From contig NZ_JAAVUV010000008.1 of the NCBI RefSeq assembly GCF_018449635.1, forward strand, positions 124,001 to 188,000: a DNA stretch of 64,000 nucleotides, given 5' to 3'. The notes under the pieces are model-generated. The model did no database searches. It was given only the letters and a program-made list of their open reading frames with translations, and was not told the DNA's origin. This DNA comes from Caballeronia sp. dw_276. Lineage in GTDB: Bacteria; Pseudomonadota; Gammaproteobacteria; Burkholderiales; Burkholderiaceae. Positions 54,279 through 63,238 of this stretch are shown piece by piece. The position numbers and the translations under genes are program-made. Position 1 is the first letter of the stretch, and each line of letters starts with the position of its first letter.

Positions 54279-55979
54279 TTAGCCGCGCTTTTCAAGAAGA
54301 AGGTTGCTCAGGACCGCGAATGCCATAGTGGGAAGTTCATCGAGTTTTCGCACAACGATGTTATGCGCATAAAACTTTTCTACGGCGTCATCGAGTAGAC
54401 CGATGCCGACCAGCTCGATTCCCGATGCCGTGATTTCTTCGATCCGCGCGCGGAGGTCGGTCCGCAGGATCACCGGATGGCCGTCGCCGGTGGCGGGGTA
54501 GCCATCGGAAAGAATCATCAGAATGCGACGTCCTGCGCGTTGCGCCAGGAGGCGCTCGGCTGCCCAGATAAGCGCTTCGCCGTCCGGATTCTCGTGACCG
54601 CAGTCGATGGCGCTCAGGCCTGCGGGATTGTTCGATCCGAAGCGTTTATAGATCCGCAGGTCGAGGCGTTCCAGTTTTCGGTTGAATCGGCTCAAGTCGT
54701 CGCCATCGGCAAGCATCTGCTCGTAAAGCGCTCGCATTTCCGGCGAGTCCACCGAGCTGTATCCGAGCACTTCGCATTTGAACGACAACTGGATCAGCGC
54801 GTCGCATAGAGCGGCCGCGCACAGGCGCGCCAGGTCCATTTTCTTGCCCGCCATCGAGCCGCTGAGGTCGATGAGCACGCTCACCGCAGCATAGCGGCCT
54901 TCGGTGACGCGTTTGACGCGAAACGGCGTCCGATATCCCGGCGACGCCACGAGTTTCGCCAGCGCCGGCCGATCGATCTCACCGCGTTCCTGCTCGCGTC
55001 TCCAGTGCGTTTGTTCATCGGCTTTCAGCGCGCGTTCCAGGCGCGCGGTGAGCGGCGCCGTCTCCGCCCGGGCGAGCGCGCGAAGGTTTCTCCACGCGGC
55101 TGGATCGCCTCGGCCGGTGAGGTCGGTGATGACATCAAAGGCCGTTGTCAGTGGGATCGAGAGGCGGGGGCGACCGTCGATCAGGTCGAGCGACATTGCC
55201 GCTGCGGGCGACTGTGCTTCGGACGCCTGCGCGGTGGCGTCGGAGGGTGACTGGGCGGTCGTGATGGCGTCGCCGGAAGCTGCGTCCGAGGGTTCGTTTT
55301 GCGATGCGGCGTCCGGATCGCTTGCGGCTTGTTCGGCGTCAAGCGTGTCGTCGGCGTCGGCAGTGAACATCATCGTATTGACGCCGCCCGCGCCGAGCGA
55401 CCTGATCCGCGCAACGAGCGCGTGCGCTTTTTCGATGCTTTCCAGCGTGGATCGGCTGGCGCGCGCGCTGTCCAGCGCGTCGCTCACCGCAGAAAGCGTG
55501 GCGACAAGCGCCGGTGTGCGCTCCGTGACCGCGGGCTGTTCATCCCAAAGCGCGCCTTCTATAAGCCAGATCAGCTTGTCGCGCCACGGCAGCCCAGGCC
55601 ATCGTTCGTGGATGGCACGCGCTTTCTGCGCACGAAGCTTTTCGATGTACCCGCGCGCACCCGGATAAGCGGTAAACAAGTGCTCGCATACACGCCGGTC
55701 CTCGATAACGTCGGCAAGTTGCCGCGCCGGACCTGACGGCAGGGCGTTGATTTGATCGATGGCGGAAAATTTCCAGCGTGCTGCGAGTAGATCGAGCTGG
55801 CCGGTGAGGGCGTCCGCGTCTGGTGCGTCAGTCGCGTCCGGCGCGGGTTCGGAAAGCACGATGCGTTCGCGCTCGACCCGCGGGCCGCTTGTATCGAAGG
55901 ACACTGTCACGCCGTAGTGGCCCGTCAGGACGCGCGCCAGCCGGCCTAACGTTTCAGGCGTGAGTTCGGGACGGTTCAT
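54279..55979 (-). CDS. CobT-like VWA-domain protein
   Basis: A 566-residue cytoplasmic protein partnered with a CobS-like AAA ATPase. Residues 1-200 are helical and have a conserved look (WKFSAIDQINALPSGPARQL); 205-260 is an acidic Ala/Ser/Asp-rich linker, as in CobT; and the C-terminal third is a von Willebrand A domain with an intact MIDAS (D371-x-S373-x-S375 in LIDLSGSMAG) and later NIVVRKLDELP. Real CobT is somewhat longer and works with CobN in cobalt insertion; no CobN or other cobalamin gene is here. Coupled (ATGA) to the ATPase gene upstream. It may instead be a MoxR-type protein activator. Confidence 0.82.
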   Translation of the reverse strand: MNRPELTPETLGRLARVLTGHYGVTVSFDTSGPRVERERIVLSEPAPDATDAPDADALTGQLDLLAARWKFSAIDQINALPSGPARQLADVIEDRRVCEHLFTAYPGARGYIEKLRAQKARAIHERWPGLPWRDKLIWLIEGALWDEQPAVTERTPALVATLSAVSDALDSARASRSTLESIEKAHALVARIRSLGAGGVNTMMFTADADDTLDAEQAASDPDAASQNEPSDAASGDAITTAQSPSDATAQASEAQSPAAAMSLDLIDGRPRLSIPLTTAFDVITDLTGRGDPAAWRNLRALARAETAPLTARLERALKADEQTHWRREQERGEIDRPALAKLVASPGYRTPFRVKRVTEGRYAAVSVLIDLSGSMAGKKMDLARLCAAALCDALIQLSFKCEVLGYSSVDSPEMRALYEQMLADGDDLSRFNRKLERLDLRIYKRFGSNNPAGLSAIDCGHENPDGEALIWAAERLLAQRAGRRILMILSDGYPATGDGHPVILRTDLRARIEEITASGIELVGIGLLDDAVEKFYAHNIVVRKLDELPTMAFAVLSNLLLEKRG

Positions 55980-57184
55980 TCATCGAACGCAATGTGATGC
56001 CGGATGATGCTGCGAATCAGCGCCGCGTCCTCCGCGCTCACTTTCGAGTAGATGGCAGGGCCGGCGGCGCGGTCCGGATCGCCCGAACGCAGCATCAGGT
56101 CGGCCCAGTCGAGCAGCCGCCGCGTCGAAAATGCACTCGCCAGGTCTTCGCGAGCGAACGCGGCGCGGCAGTCGGCGGCGATCGCGGCGAGCGTGTTCGC
56201 CATTGGCTGCGTAATGCGCTCGCCAAGCGTGCGCATCAACACCTCGGCTTCTTCCTCCGGCGACAAATAGTCCATCAAATACACGCGCCAACGGTCGAGA
56301 AAAGCTTCGTTCATCAGGTTTGCGCCCTGATACAAATGCCGGTAGACGCTCATTGCGCCGACGGCGTTTGCGGTCGCAAACAGCCGGAAGGACGGATGCG
56401 GCGCAACCAGCTCGTTGCCCTTTTCCTTGAGCAGCAGGCGTCCGTGCGGTTCGAGCACGGCGGTCAATACGGCGAGAATCGATGGCTCGGCGAAGTCGAT
56501 TTCATCGACCACGAGCCAGAAACCCTCGCGCATGGCTGTCGGCAGTACGCCGTCCACCCAAAGCGTTTCACCGCCCTTGACGGTCCAGAACCCAACGAAA
56601 TCACCGATGGTCGTCTGCCCGTTCATATTCGCCCGCAGCACGCCGTGTTGCGAGCGCGCGGCAACCTGTTCGATCAGGCTGGTTTTCCCGGCACCGGTAT
56701 GACCGATCAGCATCACGCGCCGGTTTTCGACGATGTCCTGGAGGATGTCGGAGAAGCGCTCGGGGAAGATATAGGCGGGATTGAGGCGCGGCACGAGCGG
56801 ACCGGCGTGACCGATCGAAAGTTCGACTGTGCCGATCAATGCACCGGTTCTTTGAGGTTGAGACGGCCCGGGGAGCGGCCTTCCGCCTGACGCTGCGCGC
56901 CTGAGATCCTTGATAAAGCCCGCTCGTCCTTCGGCGGCAACCGGCGCTTCAGCCTCGCCGGGGCGGAGAAAACCCTCGCGATGCCATTTCTGAAGCTTTG
57001 ATTTCAGGTTTTCGAGATCGACCACGGTGTCGATGTTCGCCGGCGCTTCGCCACGACCATGCTCGATCCGATACATCTGCGGCCTGTCGGAGAGCGTGAT
57101 GCGCCACCATTCGGCGTCGTGTCCGGTCGAGCGCGCATACAGGCCGGTGTGGGGATCGTCTTGCAGTTTGTCGGGCGCGTTCAT
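55976..57184 (-). CDS. MoxR/CobS-like AAA+ ATPase
   Basis: A 402-residue AAA+ ATPase. Walker A GHTGAGKT (161-168), Walker B LVVDEID (224-230), sensor-1 Asn in LFATANAVG (N273), and an arginine finger in FLDRWR (298-300) are all intact. An unusual 130-residue N-terminal extension begins MNAPDKLQDDPHTG and includes a small domain with MYRIEHGRGEAPANI and LKSKLQKWHREGFL that I do not recognise; standard CobS is about 330 residues. The downstream VWA gene overlaps by four bases. The pair matches MoxR/VWA-type chaperones that assemble or activate metalloenzymes (NorQD, CbbQO, CobST), but the target is not nearby. Confidence 0.85.
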   Translation of the reverse strand: MNAPDKLQDDPHTGLYARSTGHDAEWWRITLSDRPQMYRIEHGRGEAPANIDTVVDLENLKSKLQKWHREGFLRPGEAEAPVAAEGRAGFIKDLRRAASGGRPLPGPSQPQRTGALIGTVELSIGHAGPLVPRLNPAYIFPERFSDILQDIVENRRVMLIGHTGAGKTSLIEQVAARSQHGVLRANMNGQTTIGDFVGFWTVKGGETLWVDGVLPTAMREGFWLVVDEIDFAEPSILAVLTAVLEPHGRLLLKEKGNELVAPHPSFRLFATANAVGAMSVYRHLYQGANLMNEAFLDRWRVYLMDYLSPEEEAEVLMRTLGERITQPMANTLAAIAADCRAAFAREDLASAFSTRRLLDWADLMLRSGDPDRAAGPAIYSKVSAEDAALIRSIIRHHIAFDE

Positions 57185-57674
57185 TGGGCGGGAAACAAGG
57201 GCGTGGCGATATCCGGGACTTTACACGTTCGGTGGGTTAAAACTACGAAGGTGTTGAGAGAAATTACTTCAAGTAAAGATCTTATCTCGTTGAATATATG
57301 CGGATTCTTATAAGTTAAGCTAGACTCTTAGGAAGTCTGCATAAACGCTTGAATCATCGAGACAATCGAGCTTTTTTACTTGCGCTTAGATCAAGTGATG
57401 GATGAGGTCCGATGCAAACCTGATGTGATATCGCAAACAACTTCAATAGGTCTTTGATATGGTGCGAGATTCGTGGTCGGAGGCAATGTTGTTTCGAGAT
57501 ATATGCTCTATATAGTTGAATTTAAATGACTTTGGGAAATTTCAGGATAAGTTCGTGACATCGCCCAACAGAAACCGGATGAACTTCCGTACCCAAGCGC
57601 CTGATCTTTATGGCGCGCGCCACGTGAACGTATCCGCAGTGGCAAAATAGCCGCTCCACGAACCAGGAGCCGCA
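57185..57674. other. AT-rich gene-free region upstream of threonine aldolase
   Basis: A 490-bp region whose centre (about 57230-57530) is clearly more AT-rich than the rest of the window. I see no protein with a convincing family and no obvious RNA gene. It might be a decayed insertion or a regulatory RNA locus. A short ribosome-like AGGAG (57664-57672 region) precedes the aldolase start. Confidence 0.4.
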
Positions 57675-58706
57675 ATGAGCACCCCGATCCAGCACGATTT
57701 TCGCAGTGATACCGTCACACGACCCGGGCCGGCCATGCGCGCCGCGATGGCATCGGCGGAAGTTGGCGACGACGTTTTCCGCGATGACCCGACCGTCACA
57801 CGCCTCGAAGAAACGCTCGCCGAGCGCTTTGGCAAGGACGCGGGGGTCTTCCTGACATCGGGTACGCAGTCCAATCTGGTCGCGTTGATGGCGCATTGCG
57901 GACGTGGCGACGAGTTCATCGTTGGCCAGCAGGCCCATGCATACAAATGGGAAGGCGGCGGCGCGGCTGTTCTCGGCAGCATCCAGCCGCAGCCGTTGAA
58001 CAATCAGGCCGACGGATCGCTGGCGTTGCAGGACATCGAAGAAGCGATCAAGCCCGACGATTCGCATTTCGCACGCACGCGGCTTCTGGCGCTGGAGAAC
58101 ACGATCGGCGGCAAGGTTTTGTCGCACGAGTACATGGAAGCGGCGACGGCGCTTGCACGCCGCCACGGACTCGCGACGCATCTCGACGGCGCCCGCGTTT
58201 TCAACGCGGCCACGGCGCTTGGAATGCCGGTCGCGACGCTCGCGCGGCCGTTCGATACGGTGTCCGTGTGTTTATCGAAGGGGCTGGGCGCGCCAGTCGG
58301 CTCGGTGCTGGTCGGCAGCGCGCCGTTGATTGCAAAGGCGCGGCGCACGCGCAAGATGCTGGGCGGCGGTTTGCGGCAGGTCGGGATTCTTGCGGCGGCG
58401 GGGCTTTACGCGCTCGAGCACCACGTGGCGCGTCTCGCCGATGACCATGCGAACGCGAAGGCATTGGCCGAAGGCTTGGCATCGTTCAGTCAGTTGAAGG
58501 TCACGATGCCGGACACGAACATCGTGTTTGTCGAGGTGGACGGTGCGATTGCCGAGGATTTCTCGGCGCATCTGGCGGCGCGCGGCATCGGCATTACTTC
58601 GGCTTACGGCGCGATCAAACAGCGCTGGGTCACGCATCTGGACGTGGATCGGGCGGCAGTCGAGGACGCGCTCGACGCAGCCAAATCGTTTTTTGCCGGC
58701 AGGTAA
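57675..58706 (+). CDS. ltaE: Low-specificity L-threonine aldolase
   Basis: A 343-residue PLP enzyme that splits L-threonine or L-allo-threonine to glycine and acetaldehyde. PLP-lysine K202 in SVCLSKGLGAP, D171 in HLDGARVFNA binding the pyridine nitrogen, H88 in GQQAHAY stacking the ring, and R174 are all in place. The N-terminus FRSDTVTRPGPAMRAA is classic. CCAGGAG precedes the ATG at 57675. Convergent with a LysR gene 14 bp downstream. Confidence 0.92.
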   Translation: MSTPIQHDFRSDTVTRPGPAMRAAMASAEVGDDVFRDDPTVTRLEETLAERFGKDAGVFLTSGTQSNLVALMAHCGRGDEFIVGQQAHAYKWEGGGAAVLGSIQPQPLNNQADGSLALQDIEEAIKPDDSHFARTRLLALENTIGGKVLSHEYMEAATALARRHGLATHLDGARVFNAATALGMPVATLARPFDTVSVCLSKGLGAPVGSVLVGSAPLIAKARRTRKMLGGGLRQVGILAAAGLYALEHHVARLADDHANAKALAEGLASFSQLKVTMPDTNIVFVEVDGAIAEDFSAHLAARGIGITSAYGAIKQRWVTHLDVDRAAVEDALDAAKSFFAGR

Positions 58707-58720
58707 CACGCACCGGACGC

Positions 58721-59611
58721 TCAATCTTCCTTGATGAAATCGATGAACGCCCGCAACGGCGCGGGCATGTGCGTGCGGCTCTGGTAGTACAAAAACGGCC
58801 CTGAAAAGTGCTCCCACCAGTCGTGGAGCACGGGCACGAGCGCGCCGCTATCGATTTGCGGACGCAAGAATTCATCGAAGGTATAGATCATTCCGAGGCC
58901 GGCGGTCGCCGCAGCCACTTCCAGCTCGAGCATGGACGCCACCAGCGGCCCCTGCGGCGTGAACCGCACGTGCTCGTCGCCACGCACGAAACTCCACGGA
59001 GCCAGCACGCCGCTCGCAAACCTGTGCCCAATACATGCATGTCCCAGCAGATCTCGCGGATGCTCGGGCCAACCATGGGCATGGAAATAAGCCGGTGATC
59101 CCGCCGCCACGAAATGCTGCGTGCGCGGGCCGATCGGCACGGCGATCATGTCGCGTTCGAGACGTTCGTCGTAGCGAATGCCGGCATCGAAACCCGCCGC
59201 GAGCACGTCAATAAAAGTATCGTTCGATACCACTTCCAGCGTGATGCCCGGATGCGCCGCGAGGAACCGCGTGACGATGGGCGGCAGCACGTGCATGGCG
59301 ACGATCGTCGGCACGTTAAGGCGCAGCGTCCCGGTTGGACTGTCGCGAAAGCTGTTGACCGCGTCGAGCGCGCCGGCAACCTCGCCGAGCGCCGGCCCGA
59401 GCCTTTCCATCAGCCGCTGCCCGGCTTCCGTGACCGTCACGCTGCGCGTGGTCCGGTTTAGCAAGCGCACGTCAAGACGCGCTTCGAGACGCCGGATCGC
59501 CTCGCTCAACGCAGACGCGGAAACGCCACGCAACCGCGCCGCAGCCCTGAAGCTACGGACCTCGGTGACCGCCATGAAGGCGCTGAGATCGGAAAGGTCG
59601 GGATCGTTCAT
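58721..59611 (-). CDS. LysR-type transcriptional regulator
   Basis: A 296-residue LysR regulator with helix-turn-helix FRAAARLRGVSASALSEAIR and RLEARLDVRLLNRTTRSVTV. The effector domain contains FDAGIRYDERLERDMIAVPI. It is divergent from an aldo/keto reductase gene with a 105-bp gap, the usual arrangement for a LysR target, so I expect it controls that reductase. The start is the ATG complementing 59611. Confidence 0.9.
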   Translation of the reverse strand: MNDPDLSDLSAFMAVTEVRSFRAAARLRGVSASALSEAIRRLEARLDVRLLNRTTRSVTVTEAGQRLMERLGPALGEVAGALDAVNSFRDSPTGTLRLNVPTIVAMHVLPPIVTRFLAAHPGITLEVVSNDTFIDVLAAGFDAGIRYDERLERDMIAVPIGPRTQHFVAAGSPAYFHAHGWPEHPRDLLGHACIGHRFASGVLAPWSFVRGDEHVRFTPQGPLVASMLELEVAAATAGLGMIYTFDEFLRPQIDSGALVPVLHDWWEHFSGPFLYYQSRTHMPAPLRAFIDFIKED

Positions 59612-59716
59612 TGTGCGTATTTTCGTACAGCCCGTTCTGTGAAGACCGGATTGTCGCACGGCCGAGCGGCTCGCATACTCCTCTCACCGTATCCACAAAC
59701 GCACAGGGGAATCACC

Positions 59717-60721
59717 ATGGAACAGCGCCAGCTTGGCAAGACCGGACCGGAAGTATCCGCATTGGGACTCGGCTGCATGGGCATGTCCGGCATGTACGGA
59801 CCATCGGAGCGCGGCGAAAGCATTGCCACGATCCACGCAGCGCTCGACGCCGGCATCAATCTCATCGACACCGGCGACTTCTACGGTAGCGGCCACAACG
59901 AAGCGCTGATCGGCGAAGCGCTGAAGGGCACGAAACGGGAGGCAGCCGTCATCAGCGTGAAGTTCGGCGCGTTGCGCGATCCGAGCGGCGGCTGGGTTGG
60001 CTACGATGCGCGGCCCGCCGCCATCAAGAATTTTCTCGCGTATTCGCTGCAACGCCTCGGGGTGGATTACATCGATATCTACCGTCCCGCGCGGCTCGAC
60101 CCGAACGTGCCGATAGAAGAGACTATCGGCGGAATCGCGGATCTGGTGAAGGCGGGATATGTACGGCACATCGGGCTGTCGGAAGTCGGCTCGGAGACTA
60201 TCCGGCGCGCGGCGGCGGTGCATCCGATCGCCGATCTGCAGATCGAATATTCGCTGCTTTCGCGTGGTATCGAGGACAATATTCTCGATACATGCCGCGC
60301 GCTTGGCATAGGCGTGACGGCGTATGGCGTGTTGTCGCGCGGGCTGATCGGCGGACATTGGCAGGCGGCGCAAAGCCTGGCGGCCAATGATTTTCGCGCG
60401 CATAGCCCGCGTTTCCAGGGCGAAAACGCCGAGCGCAATTTGAAGCTCGTGGATGCCTTGCGGCAAATCGCCGACGCAAAAGGTGTTTCCGTGGCGCAAA
60501 TCGCCATTGCGTGGGTCGCGTCGCAGGGCAAGGACATCGTGCCGCTGATCGGCGCGCGCCGGCGTGAGCGACTGACCGAAGCGCTGGGCGCGCTCTCGGT
60601 CGCGCTCGACGCCAATGATCTTGCCGCGATCGAGCAGGCCGTGCCGAAGGGCGCGGCGGCCGGCGACCGGTACGCCGCGGCGCAAATGGCGCATCTGGAC
60701 AGCGAGAAACGCCCCGGATAA
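59717..60721 (+). CDS. Aldo/keto reductase with substituted catalytic His
   Basis: A 334-residue NADPH-dependent oxidoreductase of the YakC/Tas-like AKR branch. D51 and Y56 (INLIDTGDFYG) and K82 (ISVKFGAL) are present, but the fourth tetrad residue, normally His after the fifth strand, reads as part of DIYRPARLDPN, with Ala at the aligned position (A125). AGGGGAATCACC leads the ATG at 59717. Several AKRs with this YRPARLDP variant seem to exist, so it may be a subfamily trait. Divergent from the LysR gene. Confidence 0.88.
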   Translation: MEQRQLGKTGPEVSALGLGCMGMSGMYGPSERGESIATIHAALDAGINLIDTGDFYGSGHNEALIGEALKGTKREAAVISVKFGALRDPSGGWVGYDARPAAIKNFLAYSLQRLGVDYIDIYRPARLDPNVPIEETIGGIADLVKAGYVRHIGLSEVGSETIRRAAAVHPIADLQIEYSLLSRGIEDNILDTCRALGIGVTAYGVLSRGLIGGHWQAAQSLAANDFRAHSPRFQGENAERNLKLVDALRQIADAKGVSVAQIAIAWVASQGKDIVPLIGARRRERLTEALGALSVALDANDLAAIEQAVPKGAAAGDRYAAAQMAHLDSEKRPG

Positions 60722-60735
60722 GCGGTCCTGAAGCC

Positions 60736-60799
60736 TGGCGCGATCCGATTGCACGTTGGCGCGATCGGATTAGTGGCGCACGGCGCGCGCTCCTAGAAT
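60736..60799 (+). promoter_or_regulatory. Candidate AraC-type operator and promoter for the SDR gene
   Basis: Two 15-base direct repeats TGGCGCGATCCGATT (60736-60750) and TGGCGCGATCGGATT (60757-60771) differ at one base and start 21 bp apart, two helical turns. The downstream copy abuts the predicted -35 position (60771-60776), 17 bp before TAGAAT (60794-60799). Tandem 21-bp half-sites next to -35 are typical AraC-family activator sites. Confidence 0.7.
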
Positions 60800-60845
60800 C
60801 GGTGAACGGATTACCCGTCGTTCATCGATAAAAGGAAAACACGTC

Positions 60846-61730
60846 ATGTCTTCAGTCTGGCTTATCACCGGCAGTTCCCGTGGCATCGGCCACGAATTGG
60901 CCAAAGCGGTTTTGGCCGCGGGTCATCGTCTGGTCGCGACCGCGCGTCGTCCCGAAGATCTCAACGCGCTCGTCGAGCAATACGGCGAAAGCGTGCGTGC
61001 GATTGCGCTCGACGTCACCAATCCCGCCTCTGCGCGCACTGCGGTGCAGGAAGCGGTCGGCGCGTTCGGCCGTCTCGATGTCGTCGTGAACAATGCGGGC
61101 TACGGCAACATTGCATCGATCGAAGAAGGCGACGACGCCGATTTCCGCGCGCAAATGGAAACCAACTTCTACGGCGTCGCCAACGTCACGCGCGCCGCGC
61201 TGCCGGTGCTTCGCGGGCAACGCAGCGGCCACATCATCCAGGTTTCATCGATAGGCGGGCGCGTCGGTTCGCCCGGACTTGCCGCATACCAGTCGGCGAA
61301 ATGGGCGGTCGAGGGATTTTCCGAAGTGCTCGCCAAGGAAGTCGCGCCGCTCGGCATCAAGGTGACCATTGTCGAGCCTGGCGGTTTCCGCACGGACTGG
61401 GCGGGTTCATCGATGACCATTCACACACCCGGTCCCGATTACGCCCAGAGCATCGCGCCCTTGCTGGATTACCGCGCATCGCACAAGCCCGTCGGCGATC
61501 CGGCGAAAGCGGCGCAGGCGATTTTGAGCATTGCCGAGATAGACGAACCGCCGCTGCGCCTGCTTTTGGGCAGCGACGCCGTGCATATCGCCGGGCAATT
61601 GCACGAGGCGCGCGGCGCGGCGGACGCAAAGTGGCGTGAGCTGAGCATGTCCACCGATGCCGACGATGCCACCGACTGGCGTGGTCTTATCGATAAACTC
61701 GAGATCGTGAAGCAGAAAGAGACCGACTAA
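60846..61730 (+). CDS. Short-chain dehydrogenase/reductase
   Basis: A 294-residue classical SDR. NAD(P) motif TGSSRGIG (8-15), NNAG at 82-85, catalytic S135 (IIQVSSIGG) and Y148-Q-S-A-K152. The C-terminal extension past 250 is typical of the group related to oxidoreductases of aromatic or aldehyde metabolism. It lies 10 bp before the AraC-family regulator on the same strand, behind the candidate operator, so the pair is probably co-transcribed and autocontrolled. Substrate unknown. Confidence 0.9.
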   Translation: MSSVWLITGSSRGIGHELAKAVLAAGHRLVATARRPEDLNALVEQYGESVRAIALDVTNPASARTAVQEAVGAFGRLDVVVNNAGYGNIASIEEGDDADFRAQMETNFYGVANVTRAALPVLRGQRSGHIIQVSSIGGRVGSPGLAAYQSAKWAVEGFSEVLAKEVAPLGIKVTIVEPGGFRTDWAGSSMTIHTPGPDYAQSIAPLLDYRASHKPVGDPAKAAQAILSIAEIDEPPLRLLLGSDAVHIAGQLHEARGAADAKWRELSMSTDADDATDWRGLIDKLEIVKQKETD

Positions 61731-61740
61731 ACCAAGGCCC

Positions 61741-62751
61741 ATGAAAACCGACGGCGTTCCCATCAGTCCCGCGCTGATCGCCCGGCTCAGCACGCTGGGC
61801 GTGGACGCCGCGCGCACGTTCCGAGCGGCCGGGATTGCCTCGCCGTCACCGGCGAACGCGCATCAGCCGCGCCTGCGCGTCACGACGCAGAAGTACTTCG
61901 CGTTATGGGAGGCGATCGCACAGGTAAGTGGCGACCCGGCGATCGGCTTGCGCATCGGCGCGGAAACGGCGCATGGGCAGCTCGACATCATGTCGCTCGC
62001 GGCGCTCCATTCCGCGAATTTCCGCGATGCCCTCGCGAAACTCGGCCGCTATAAACGCCTGAGCTGTCCGGAAGAAGTCAACGTCGATATCAACGGTGCC
62101 GAGGCATCGGTCACGTTCCGCTGGCTTCTGGCCGATGGCGCCATCCCCGATCTCCTCGCCGATGCAATGTTCGCATCAGCTTTGGCATTGGCTCGCCGTG
62201 GCTCGGGCGTGGCGGTCAAGCCGCGCCGCGTGGAGCTGACGCGCAGGGCGTCGAACCGCGCGATGTTCAAGCGCCATTACGGCTGCGAGATCGTTTTCGA
62301 CGCGCCCCAGGACGTGATCGTCTTCGATACCGCCACGCTCGCGCTGCCCTTCGTCACGCACAACGCGGATTTGCTGGATGCTGTCTTGCCTCAACTCGAT
62401 GCGGGAATTGCCGAGTTGAGCCGCACGCAGACTTTCTCGGACCAAGTCGAGGAGGTGATCGCGCGGAGCATGCGGGGTCAACGGCCAAGCGTGGACGCCC
62501 TCGCGCGCGAGATGGGGATCAGTTCAAGGACGCTGCAGAGAAAACTCGCCGTCGATGGCATGACTTACCAGCAATTACTCGATCGGGTTCGCAACCGGAT
62601 CGCGCGCCGGTTGCTTGCAAGCACCAACCTGGGCCCGGGCGAGATCGCGTGGTTTCTCGGCTTCGAAGAGGTCAATTCGTTCTCGCGGGCATTCAACCAG
62701 TGGGAAGGGGTGACGCCGCAGCGATGGCGCGGGCAGGCGAGTGTTGTTTGA
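61741..62751 (+). CDS. AraC-family regulator, arabinose-binding-domain type
   Basis: A 336-residue regulator of the group with an N-terminal PF12625-like ligand domain (about 1-190; opening PALIARLSTLGVDAARTFRA) and a C-terminal AraC helix-turn-helix (SVDALAREMGISSRTLQRKL, then EIAWFLGFEEVNSFSRAFNQ). The ligand of such regulators is often a hydrophobic or aromatic compound or a quorum signal. Placed immediately after the SDR gene; the direct repeats at 60736-60771 are its likely binding site. Confidence 0.9.
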   Translation: MKTDGVPISPALIARLSTLGVDAARTFRAAGIASPSPANAHQPRLRVTTQKYFALWEAIAQVSGDPAIGLRIGAETAHGQLDIMSLAALHSANFRDALAKLGRYKRLSCPEEVNVDINGAEASVTFRWLLADGAIPDLLADAMFASALALARRGSGVAVKPRRVELTRRASNRAMFKRHYGCEIVFDAPQDVIVFDTATLALPFVTHNADLLDAVLPQLDAGIAELSRTQTFSDQVEEVIARSMRGQRPSVDALAREMGISSRTLQRKLAVDGMTYQQLLDRVRNRIARRLLASTNLGPGEIAWFLGFEEVNSFSRAFNQWEGVTPQRWRGQASVV

Positions 62752-63238
62752 GCCGCTAAGGTCGTGCGCGCAACGGTCACTCGCATAACGCGATTTCAGC
62801 AATAGCCAAAGCCCTGTCCGGATTGCCACCGTCTTCAATTCACGCCAACTCTGCGTCCAGATCTCGTTCCGTCATCGTTCGTCCGTGTGCATTGATCAGG
62901 TGCTACGACCACCTCGCATTGGTCCCACAGTCTCTGCAGGGACGGAAAAAACCCACCATTGCATTGCAGCATCCAAACCATCCAAACGCTTCTTAACGTT
63001 GGATCGGCACGCCTGCTGCATCGCATCACGTCGCGATCAATGAATAAATATCCTTGACTAATACTGTGTTCGGAATATTGTATATCACAAGAAACGACGG
63101 TCGCCTTTGAGCGATCGCACCAACAAACCCGCCTCGAAGAGGAGACAACACCTTCCTGCACGCAATTCGCGCCTCTCTCTTCCCCTTGCGCTTTACCCAA
63201 CACATCAACTAATCCAGTCAGTCAGGAGACAAAAAGCC
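62752..63238. other. Intergenic region upstream of frc
   Basis: A 487-bp gene-free region. Near its centre a CATCCAAAC doublet (about 62970-62990) is visible. From 63054 to 63090 there is a promoter-like TTGACT element with a short dyad. The last 120 bases are a C/T-rich leader. No gene is supported. Confidence 0.45.
63054..63090 (+). promoter_or_regulatory. Candidate promoter and operator of frc
   Basis: TTGACT (63054-63059) and TATTGT (63076-63081), 16 bp apart, form a sigma70-type promoter. TTGT-ATATC-ACAA (63078-63090) is a dyad overlapping the -10, similar to GntR/FadR-type sites. The identity of the regulator is unknown. Confidence 0.5.
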
